This document shows positions 26,402 through 35,200 of a stretch of DNA of 64,000 nt, piece by piece. The notes beneath the pieces were generated by a model. That model was not told the DNA's origin. It worked only from the letters and a program-made list of their open reading frames with translations, and did not search any database. How positions within the stretch are numbered: the first letter of the stretch is position 1; every line of letters begins with the position of its first letter. A program made the translations under genes and the position numbers. The stretch is from CADEED01 sp035995425 (lineage in GTDB: Bacteria > Pseudomonadota > Gammaproteobacteria > Steroidobacterales > Steroidobacteraceae): positions 1 through 64,000 of the forward strand of contig DASYKM010000201.1 in NCBI GenBank assembly GCA_035995425.1, given 5' to 3'.

Positions 26402-27880
26402 ATGAAAAGAAGAGAATTTGTCGCCGCGTCACTCGCGGCGCTCGGTGCCAGCGGCTTTTCTTTCCGCGCGCGTGCCGCGATCCCGGACGAGCTGCCGATT
26501 CTCTCGAGAACCGGCAAGCCGTTGCTGCTCACGCGCGCCGAAGTGGAAGAGTTGCGCGCTGGCTTGCATGGCGCACTGCTGCTGAACGGCGATACCGGCT
26601 ACGAACAGGCGCGCCGCATCTGGAACGGCGCCTTCGACCGCCACCCCGCGGCGATCGTGCGCTGCGCCAACGCCACCGATGTCGTCGACGCGGTGCAATT
26701 CGCGCGCAGCCACGACTTGTTAGTCGCGGTGCGCGGAGGTGGACACAGCCTGCCCGGCCACTCGGTATGCGAAGGCGGTCTCATGATCGATCTCGCGCCC
26801 CTGCAAGGCGTGCAGGTCGACCCGGGCGCGCGCACCGTGCGCGTGGATCCCGGCGTCTGGCTTGGCACCATGGATCGCGAGCTGCAGAAATCCGGATTCA
26901 TCGTACCCGCGGGCACGGTCTCGCATACCGGCGTTGCCGGCCTGTCCCTGGGCGGCGGCATCGGCCGGCTGGCGCGCAAGTTCGGGTTATCCATCGACAG
27001 TCTGGTCGGAGCGAATCTCGTGACGCCGGACGGGAAGCTTCGCAAGGTCGATGCGCAGGAAAATCCCGATCTGTTCTGGGCCATTCGCGGCGGCGGCGGA
27101 AACTTTGGCGTCGTGACGTCGTTCGAGTTTCGGCTGCACGAGTTGCGCTCGAAGCCGATTGGTGGCGATCTGGTGTTTCCGATCGACCAGGCGCGCGGCG
27201 TTCTGGATTTCCTCGCGGATTTTGCCGAGCGGGCGGCCGACGAATTGTGGATGGATCCGGTGCTCGAGTGCGATGCGCAGGGCACGCGGCAGCTGATGCT
27301 CAATATCTGCCACTGCGGAACCACGCAAGCCGCGCAGAGAGACATCGAACTACTGCGAAAGGCCGGGAAGGCGATTCGCGACAACGTCGGCACGCGTCCG
27401 TTCGTGACGCTGCAATCCGAGCACGATGGCGATTCACCGCGCGGCCGCAGTTACTACATGAACGGCGCCGGCGTGCTCAAGCTGGAACCGGCGTTGCTCG
27501 ATCACGCAATCCGTAGCATTCAGGAGCCTGGCGCGGAGCTGGGTAAGGTGAGCCTCACGCAGACCGGCGGCGCGATTACGCGCGTGGCCCCGGACGCCAC
27601 CGCCTTTGCCAACTGGGTCGCGCCGTTCAATGTGGTCGTGCGTGCATCCTGGGAAGAAGCCGACAAAGCCGTGGCGCGGACCGCCTGGCAGAAGGCCACG
27701 TGGAAAGGTTTCGAGCCTTTCGCGCGCGGCATCTACGCCAATCTCAACCTCGCCGACGCGGACCCGAAGCTGATCGCGGCGTACGGCCTGAACATGAAAC
27801 GGCTGGTGGATCTGAAGACCCAGTACGACCCCACCAACCTGTTTCACCTGAACCCGAACATTCCGCCGCGTGCGGCCTGA
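26402..27880 (+). CDS. FAD-binding oxidoreductase with BBE domain (secreted)
   Basis: The 492-residue product has a twin-arginine-like start (MKRREFVAASLAALGASGF) and the PCMH-type FAD domain: AVRGGGHSLPGHSVCEGGLM carries the His that binds FAD covalently. In bicovalent enzymes a Cys lies in the second loop; here that loop reads GTVSHTGVAGLSLGGGIG, apparently with Ser, so only one covalent bond is expected. The C-terminal BBE segment TQYDPTNLFHLNPNIPP is intact. Likely oxidises sugars, alcohols or secondary metabolites. Its stop is followed at once by an inverted repeat. Confidence 0.87.
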   Translation: MKRREFVAASLAALGASGFSFRARAAIPDELPILSRTGKPLLLTRAEVEELRAGLHGALLLNGDTGYEQARRIWNGAFDRHPAAIVRCANATDVVDAVQFARSHDLLVAVRGGGHSLPGHSVCEGGLMIDLAPLQGVQVDPGARTVRVDPGVWLGTMDRELQKSGFIVPAGTVSHTGVAGLSLGGGIGRLARKFGLSIDSLVGANLVTPDGKLRKVDAQENPDLFWAIRGGGGNFGVVTSFEFRLHELRSKPIGGDLVFPIDQARGVLDFLADFAERAADELWMDPVLECDAQGTRQLMLNICHCGTTQAAQRDIELLRKAGKAIRDNVGTRPFVTLQSEHDGDSPRGRSYYMNGAGVLKLEPALLDHAIRSIQEPGAELGKVSLTQTGGAITRVAPDATAFANWVAPFNVVVRASWEEADKAVARTAWQKATWKGFEPFARGIYANLNLADADPKLIAAYGLNMKRLVDLKTQYDPTNLFHLNPNIPPRAA

Positions 27881-27940
27881 GGAAAAGGGGACATTCCTAT
27901 TTATCGGGCTGCCAATAAATAGGAATGTCCCCTTTTCCTC
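27879..27940. repeat. REP-like inverted repeat, GGGGACATTCCTATTT core, copy 2
   Basis: Perfect 26-base arms (27879-27904 and 27915-27940) surround a 10-base loop. The left arm begins within the stop codon of the FAD oxidase gene and the right arm ends seven bases before the stop of the convergent TonB-receptor gene. It has the same GGGGACATTCCTATTT core as copies 1 and 3, with a different loop and outer flank. Confidence 0.87.
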
Positions 27941-27946
27941 CACTCG

Positions 27947-30361
27947 CTAGAAGTTCATGCGGAAATTCACGCCGATAGTGCGCGGTGGATTGGTCAGATA
28001 ACCCACGCGCGCGCTGCGGCCGCGTTCGCGATCGACCGAGAGAAACGCACGTTCGTCGAACAGGTTGTTGACGAACAGCCCGCCTTCCCAACGGTCGGTG
28101 CGCACACCCCAGCGCAGGTTGACGATGTCGTACGACGGCAGCTCCGGATCGAAATCGATGACGGTGCTCAAGGGAACTCCGCCGAACGGGATGAGGCGAG
28201 CGGAGCCGTCGTTGAGGAACCCCGTCGGATGATCCTTGATGACGCCGAAATTCGGCTCCTGGTCGGCGAGCTGCGTGAACGACGATCCGACGTGCTGCGC
28301 GGTGAGCCGCACGTAACTCTCGAGCGACGAGGTCAGCGCCCAGTTGTAGGCCGCGGTTGCGACCGCCTGCAGCTGCGGGGATGTCGGCAGACGATTGCCG
28401 TCGCGAATGCCGCCGATCGGCGTACCGGAGTTCGGATCGATCTGCGACTTGGTGATCTCGGCATCCGCGTACGTCGCGGACAGCCCCAGGTCCCAGTGCT
28501 CGTCGGGACGCACGAACATCTCGATCTCCGCGCCTTTTGACTCAGCGTCGGCGTTCAGGATGATGCGCGAGGAGCACGAGCCCGCATCGGCGACGACCTG
28601 CAGTCCGTCGATCTTGCTCATGAACACCGCGGCGTTGAACGTCACGCGACCATCCGCAAGCCGGGTCTTCGCGCCAACTTCGAAATTGGTCACTTTCTCA
28701 TCGTCCCAGGTCGGATGTCCGCCATAGGTGATGAGATCGTCCGCCGAACACAGCGTGACGTTCAGTGGATCGTTGATGCCGCCCAGCCGGAAGCCGCGCG
28801 CCACCTGCGCCGTGAACTGCATGTTCTTGGCGGGGCTGAACGACAGGATCACACGTGGAGAGACGCCATCGGAGCTGGTCTTGCCGAGCTCGTCGGTGTG
28901 CGCAAGGTCGGCGAATGCGCCCCCGATGGTGATGACCCGGTCCTCGTCGAAATTGTAGTACCGCAGTCCGCCGGTGAGCGCCCACTCCGGGCTGAAGCGA
29001 TACGTCGCCTCCCCGAAAGCCGCGAACTGCTTGAAGTCATACGACAGGCGCGAGTAGTAAGGCGTGTCCACGATGTTGTAGCCCACCGGGCGCGCCAGGA
29101 TGGCGTCGTAGCCGGGCGTCGGCAGTGTCTGCGCGTAGTCGCGATCGGCGGACTGGTAGAACACGCCCGTGAGCCACTGGAACGGTCCTTCACCGGTCGA
29201 GGCCAGCCGGAGCTCCTGACTGATCACCTGCATGTCGGTCTGGTCGATGAGCGGCGAATTGAGCCGCACGTTGGCAGGATTGCCCGCGGCGCCCTGGACG
29301 TCGAATGTGACGCTGCCGGTGAGCTGGCTCGCATCGCGATCCACCTCCACCTGTCGATCGATGTAGGTAGTTACGCTGGTCAGCCCCAGGTCGCCGCCGA
29401 AGCCGAACTCGAGCTTGAGGTCGCCCATCGTGAATTCATCGGTGAGGCCTTCGTCGATCTGCGTCACCTGGCCACGCTCACCTGGATCCAACTGCGGCTG
29501 CGTGGTGGTGAGTGTGTTGCCGAGGATGTTGTAGAAGTCGATGCGTGGAAAACCGTCGGTCTCGAGCTTCTGGTAGACGATGCGCGGCGTGATCGTGACG
29601 TTCTCGGTGGGCTCGAAGCGGAATGCGAGCCGCCCACCCGTGCGCGAACCGCCATTCACATCCTCGCGTACGGCGCGGCCTGGATAGTTGGAGTCGATGA
29701 AGCCCGGCAGCTCGCTGCGATATGCGACCGCGCGCATCGCGGCCTTTTCGCCCAGCGGAACGTTGACGGCGCCGCGCAGGCTGCCGCCCTCCTCGCCGTC
29801 GGTGGTGCTGGTGACGGTGAGATCGAGCGAACCGCCGGTCTCACCGATGTTGGGTTGCGCGGTGATGTATCGCACCGTGCCCGACGAAGAACCCGCGCCG
29901 AACAGCGTGCCTTGCGGGCCGCGCAGGACCTCGATGCGATCGAGGTCGTACAGATCGAGATCCGGCGTGAACAACGCGACCGAGATCGGCGATTCGTCGA
30001 GGTAGATACCGACGGATTCCTTCACGCCCGGCTGGTCGCGGATGACCTGGCCGGCGCTGATGCCGCGAATCGCAACCTGGCTCTGACCGGGCCCGAGGTC
30101 GGCGATGTACAGGCCGGGAACGTTGCGCGCGAGGTCGACGATGTTGGTCGCGCCCGATTCCTTGATGTCTTCCGATGAAAGCGCGGCGACTGAAAATGGC
30201 ACGTCCTGCAACGAGGTCGCGCGCTTCTGCGCGGTGACGATGATTTCTTGGCTGATTTCGTCGTCCGTCGGCGGCGTGGTTGCCGGCGAATTCTGTGCGG
30301 ACACAGCGAACGGCGTAGCGATGAAAAATGCGGCGGTGCCGCGCGAGACCCAGGACTTCAT
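27947..30361 (-). CDS. TonB-dependent outer-membrane receptor
   Basis: The 804-residue product has a signal peptide (ending AVSAQ), a TonB-box-like EIIVTAQKRATSLQDVP, a plug domain (about 50-165; IVDLARNVPGLYI, DRIEVLRGPQGTLFGAGSSS) and a 22-strand-type barrel ending in the terminal Phe of VNFRMNF. This N-terminal pattern is typical of the large receptor sets of Caulobacter- and Xanthomonas-like bacteria, often used for sugars, steroids or aromatic compounds rather than iron. It is downstream of an MHS transporter gene on the same strand, suggesting joint uptake of one solute. Confidence 0.92.
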   Translation of the reverse strand: MKSWVSRGTAAFFIATPFAVSAQNSPATTPPTDDEISQEIIVTAQKRATSLQDVPFSVAALSSEDIKESGATNIVDLARNVPGLYIADLGPGQSQVAIRGISAGQVIRDQPGVKESVGIYLDESPISVALFTPDLDLYDLDRIEVLRGPQGTLFGAGSSSGTVRYITAQPNIGETGGSLDLTVTSTTDGEEGGSLRGAVNVPLGEKAAMRAVAYRSELPGFIDSNYPGRAVREDVNGGSRTGGRLAFRFEPTENVTITPRIVYQKLETDGFPRIDFYNILGNTLTTTQPQLDPGERGQVTQIDEGLTDEFTMGDLKLEFGFGGDLGLTSVTTYIDRQVEVDRDASQLTGSVTFDVQGAAGNPANVRLNSPLIDQTDMQVISQELRLASTGEGPFQWLTGVFYQSADRDYAQTLPTPGYDAILARPVGYNIVDTPYYSRLSYDFKQFAAFGEATYRFSPEWALTGGLRYYNFDEDRVITIGGAFADLAHTDELGKTSSDGVSPRVILSFSPAKNMQFTAQVARGFRLGGINDPLNVTLCSADDLITYGGHPTWDDEKVTNFEVGAKTRLADGRVTFNAAVFMSKIDGLQVVADAGSCSSRIILNADAESKGAEIEMFVRPDEHWDLGLSATYADAEITKSQIDPNSGTPIGGIRDGNRLPTSPQLQAVATAAYNWALTSSLESYVRLTAQHVGSSFTQLADQEPNFGVIKDHPTGFLNDGSARLIPFGGVPLSTVIDFDPELPSYDIVNLRWGVRTDRWEGGLFVNNLFDERAFLSVDRERGRSARVGYLTNPPRTIGVNFRMNF

Positions 30362-30513
30362 GCGACCACTCCTTCTGTCGTTTTTTTGTACGTCAGCGGG
30401 TCTTGAGCGACCTTCCCCCCGCTGTGCACTCGTGGCGCGAAGTATGGGGTTGGAATCCTTCGTCTCGCAAACAACGGAGGTTTACCAGACGAATCCTACA
30501 AACAAGAAGTTTG

Positions 30514-32154
30514 TCAGGCGGGAGAGTCCTTGGTTTCCCTTAGAAACAGCGCGCCGACGATGAACGTGATCGTCGCCACCACCACCGGATACCACAGCCC
30601 GTTATAGATATTTCCTGTGGCCGCGACGATCGCGAACGAGGTCACGGGCAGGAAACCGCCGAACCACCCGTTGCCGATGTGATACGGCAGCGACATCGAG
30701 GTGTAGCGGATGTTCACGGGGAAGAGCTCGACCAGCCACGCGGCGATCGGGCCGTACACCATGGTCACGTACAGCACGAGGATCGTGCACAGCAGGATCA
30801 CCATGGGGTAATTGAATGCCTGCATGTCGGCCTTCGGCGGATAGCCGGCGGCCGCCAACGCTTCCTTGAGTTTCGCGGTGACGGCGTCCTGGCCCTTCTT
30901 GTAGTCGGCGGCACTGAGCCCCTGCTCGAGCGAGGCGATCTCGATTGGTCGCTCGCCGATCTTCACCTGCGCGGGACCGCTGCCGGAAGTCGCGTTCGAG
31001 TACGACACGCCCATCCGGGCCAGCGCGCCTTTCGCGAGGTCGCAACCGCTCGTGTACTTTTTCTTGCCGATCGGGTCGAACTGGAAACTGCAGTCCGCCG
31101 GATCCGCCACCACCGTCACCGGTGAAGACTTCACCGCCGCATCCAGCGCCGGGTTGGCGAAGTGCGCTATCCCGGCGAAAATCGGAAAATACGTCAGAGC
31201 CGCCAGCAAGCAACCCGTGAGGACGATCTTCTTGCGGCCGATCCGGTCGGACAACGAGCCGAACACGACGAAAAATGGCGTCGCGATGAGCAACGCCGCG
31301 GCCATCACGAGTTGCGCGCTGGTCGAATCGACCTGCAGCGTCTTCTCGAGGAACAGCAACGCGTAGAACTGGCCGCCGTACCAGACGACAGCTTGGCCGG
31401 CGGTGGCGCCGAATAGCGCCAATAACACGATCTTGAGGTTCCCCCACTTTGCGAACGACTCGGTCAGCGGCGCCTTTGACAAGGTGCCCGCGGCCTTCAT
31501 CTCCTGGAATACCGGTGATTCCTGCAATTGCAGGCGGATGTACGTGGAAATGAGCAGCAGCACGATCGACAGAAGGAACGGCACGCGCCAACCCTGGTCT
31601 TCGAAGTACCCGTCGGGCATGAACGTGCGGCACGCGAGAATGACGAGCAGCGAGAGGAAAAACCCGAGCGTGGCCGTGGTCTGGATCCAGCTCGTATAAA
31701 AGCCGCGCTTGCCGGGCGGCGCGTGCTCGGCGATGTAGGTCGCAGCCCCGCCGTATTGACCGCCGAGCGCCAGACCCTGCAGCAGCCGAAGCGCGATGAA
31801 GATGATTGGCGCGGCGACGCCGATCGTTTCGTACGTCGGCAGACATCCGACGAGCGCGGTCGCTGCGCCCATGATGACGATGGTGATGAGGAAAGTGTGC
31901 TTGCGGCCGACGAGGTCACCGAGCCGGCCGAATACCAGCGCGCCGAACGGCCGCACGAAGAACCCGGCCGCGAAAGCCAGCAGCGCGAACAGGAACGCCG
32001 TGGTGTCGTTCATCCCCGAGAAGAACTTCTTGGTGATGATGGTGACCAGCGAGCCATAGAGATAGAAGTCATACCACTCGAACACGGTGCCGAGTGACGA
32101 CGCAAAAATGACGCGCTTGTGTGCCGAGTCGATGGCCGGGCCGCCTGTGCTCAC
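30514..32154 (-). CDS. MFS transporter, metabolite:H+ symporter (MHS) family
   Basis: About 546 residues from a GTG at 32154, with roughly 12 transmembrane helices. VFEWYDFYLYGSLVTII, RPFGALVFGRLGDLVGRKHTF and LQGLALGGQYGGAATYIAEH are MHS-family signatures. Between helices of the second half is a soluble insertion of about 110 residues (from ALDAAVKSSPVTVV to NYPM) with two Cys, unusual for compact MHS proteins but seen in some proteobacterial members. The open frame upstream of the GTG includes no family sequence. It is divergent from the UvrA-like gene across 124 bases. Confidence 0.88.
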   Translation of the reverse strand: MSTGGPAIDSAHKRVIFASSLGTVFEWYDFYLYGSLVTIITKKFFSGMNDTTAFLFALLAFAAGFFVRPFGALVFGRLGDLVGRKHTFLITIVIMGAATALVGCLPTYETIGVAAPIIFIALRLLQGLALGGQYGGAATYIAEHAPPGKRGFYTSWIQTTATLGFFLSLLVILACRTFMPDGYFEDQGWRVPFLLSIVLLLISTYIRLQLQESPVFQEMKAAGTLSKAPLTESFAKWGNLKIVLLALFGATAGQAVVWYGGQFYALLFLEKTLQVDSTSAQLVMAAALLIATPFFVVFGSLSDRIGRKKIVLTGCLLAALTYFPIFAGIAHFANPALDAAVKSSPVTVVADPADCSFQFDPIGKKKYTSGCDLAKGALARMGVSYSNATSGSGPAQVKIGERPIEIASLEQGLSAADYKKGQDAVTAKLKEALAAAGYPPKADMQAFNYPMVILLCTILVLYVTMVYGPIAAWLVELFPVNIRYTSMSLPYHIGNGWFGGFLPVTSFAIVAATGNIYNGLWYPVVVATITFIVGALFLRETKDSPA

Positions 32155-32278
32155 GTGAAAACCCCCTGTTTCCGGTCGGGGCAGATTCTTATGACGGCAG
32201 GCTCCCGCCTGATCGCCCACCCCTTGACACGGCCGGTACAATAACCGATCCGCGCATTGGAATTCCTTCAGCCCTTCG

Positions 32279-35200
32279 ATGGATAAGCCCGTAGATCCCC
32301 GCAAAACCCGCGTCGCCGCTTTCAAGGCGAAGGCGCAGCCGCGCGCGTGCATCGCGGTGCATGGCGCGCGGCAGAACAATCTCAAGAACCTGAGCCTCGA
32401 GATTCCGCTGCAGGAGCTGGTGGTGGTTACCGGCGTGTCGGGATCCGGCAAGTCCTCGCTGGTGTTCGACACGCTGTACGCCGAGGGCCAGCGGCGCTAC
32501 GTCGAAACCTTCTCGCCGTACGCGCGCCAGTTCCTCGACCGCATGGACAAGCCGGCGGTCGACCGCGTCGACGGCATTCCGCCGGCCATCGCCATCGACC
32601 AGACCAACCCGGTGCGCACCTCGCGCTCGACGGTCGGCACGATGACCGAGCTCAACGACCATCTGAAGCTGCTGTTCGCACGCGCCGCCACCCTGCACTG
32701 CCGGAACTGCGGCAAGCCGGTGCGGCGCGACAGCGCCGAGAGCATCTTCGCCGACGCCACGCGCCGGGCGGCGGCCGCCGGCGATCCGCGCGTCTATGTA
32801 TGTTTCCCGGTCACGGTGCCCAAGAACTTCAAGGAAGCGGAAGTTCGCGGGTTGTTAGAGCAGCAGGGTTACGCGCGCATCCACGAGCGGCACGGCGACA
32901 CGCTCGAAGTGGTGCAGGACCGGCTGCGCCTCGGCAACGCCGAGCGAGCGCGCATCATGGAATCGCTGGAGACGGCGCTGCGCGTGGGCCGCGGCCGCGT
33001 GAATCTGCATGTCGTCGATGACAGCGACCCACCGAAGACGGTCGAGAGCTGGAAATACTCGAGCGAGCTGCACTGCGCGGACTGCGATCTTTCGTACCGC
33101 GACCCGGTGCCGTCGCTGTTCTCGTTCAACTCGCCGGTGGGTGCCTGCGAGACCTGCCGCGGTTTCGGCCGCATCATCGGCATCGACTATGGGCTCGTGG
33201 TGCCCGACGAAACCAAGACGCTGGCGGGCGGCGCGATCAAACCGTGGCAGACCAAGTCGTACAAGGAATGCCAGGACGACCTGGTGAAGTTCGCGAAGAA
33301 GCGCGACATCCCGCTCGACACCCCCTGGTACGCGCTCACCGACGCGCAGCGCAAGTGGGTGCTCGACGGCGAGGGCAAGTGGGAGAAGAAGGTCTGGTAC
33401 GGCGCCAGGCGCTTCTTCGAGTGGCTGGAAACCAAGTCTTACAAGATGCACGTGCGCGTGCTGCTGTCGCGCTATCGCGCCTACACGCCCTGCACCACCT
33501 GCAATGGCTCGCGCCTGAAGCCCGATGCGCTGCTGTGGCGCGTCGACGGCCGCAACGTTCACGACCTGGTGCTGATGTCGCTCGACAAGTCGCGCCAGTT
33601 CTTCGAAGCGCTGAAATTGCCGGCGCCGCTCGATGAAGCCGCGGACCTGCTGTTGGGTGAGGTGCGGGCGCGCTTCGCCTATCTATGTGAGGTGGGGCTC
33701 GGATACCTCACGCTCGATCGCCAGTCGCGCACTTTGTCCGGCGGTGAGGTCCAGCGGATAAACCTGACCACGGCCCTGGGCACCTCGCTGGTCAACACGC
33801 TGTTCGTGCTCGATGAGCCGTCGATCGGCCTGCATCCGCGCGACATGCAGCGCGTCGTGCAGGTGATGCATCGCCTGCGCGATGCGGGCAATTCGCTGGT
33901 GGTGGTCGAACACGATCCACAGATCATGCTGGCGGCGGACCGGTTGCTGGATCTGGGCCCCGGTGCCGGCGAGCGCGGCGGCGAGATCGTCGCCTTCGAC
34001 ACGCCCGAGGCCGTGCGCGCCAATCCGAAATCGCTGACCGGACAATATCTGTCGGGCGCGAAAATCGTCGCGCCGCGCGCGGCGCCGCGTGTCAAAAACC
34101 CGGCCGACACCGAGACCAGGGCGCGCATGGTGCCGGCGCAGAAGTCCATACACCTGCGCGGTGTCACGCAGCACAATCTCAAGAACATCGACGTCGAATT
34201 CCCGTTGCGCCGCCTGGTGTGCATCACCGGTGTGTCGGGCTCGGGCAAGTCCACGCTCATCGAGGACGTGCTGTACAAGGCGTTGCGCAAGGCCAAGGGC
34301 CAGCCGAGCGAGGCGCCGGGCACTTTCGACCGGCTCGATGGCGCGGAGCTGGTCGACGACGTGGTCATGATCGATCAGAGCTCCATCGGTCGCACCACGC
34401 GTTCGAATCCGGCGAGCTACGTGGGCGCGTTCGACGTGGTGCGCGAGTTGTTTGCCAACGAACCGGTGGCGAAGGCGCGCAAATACACGCCGGGCACCTT
34501 CAGTTTCAATTCCGGTACCGGGCGCTGTCCGACCTGCAGCGGCAATGGTTTCGAACACGTGGAGATGCAGTTCCTCTCGGATGTGTACCTGCGCTGCCCG
34601 GATTGCGATGGAAAGCGATATCGCGCCGAGACACTGGAGATCCGCCGCGAGGGCGCCGACGGCTCGCGCAAGAACATCGCGCAGGTGCTCGACATGACGG
34701 TCACCGAGGCGCTGGCGTTTTTCCGCGGCAATTCCCATGTCGCCGTACGATTGCAGCCGCTGGTCGACGTGGGCCTGGAATACGTGAAGCTCGGCCAGCC
34801 CGTGCCGACGCTGTCCGGGGGCGAGGCGCAGCGCCTCAAGCTGGCCGGTGAGCTCGCCGAGGCCGCCGCCGACGACACGCCGTCGATCCGCGGCAAGCTG
34901 TTCCTGTTCGACGAGCCGACCACCGGCCTGCACTTCGACGACGTTTCCAAACTACTGCGCGCGTTCCGCAAGCTGCTCAAGATCGGCCATTCGCTGCTGG
35001 TGATCGAGCACAACCTCGACGTGATGCGCTCGGCCGACTGGCTGATAGACCTCGGCCCCGAGGGCGGCGACGCCGGCGGGCAGCTGGTCGCGGCCGGAAC
35101 GCCGGCGCAGATCGAAGCGAATCCCGCCTCGCACACCGGCCGCGCGTTGCGCGAGTACGAGGCGACGTTTGTCGAGGCGGTACCGGGTTGGGATTCTCGT

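Noticed and set aside
30498..30514. Hairpin ACAAAC / GTTTGT at the MHS transporter stop as a terminator
   Set aside because: Stem of six mostly A-T pairs, too weak and without a T-run.
32224..32242. TTGACA followed by TACAAT upstream of the UvrA-like gene
   Set aside because: The two hexamers are only seven bases apart, far from the 16-18 needed for a sigma-70 promoter.
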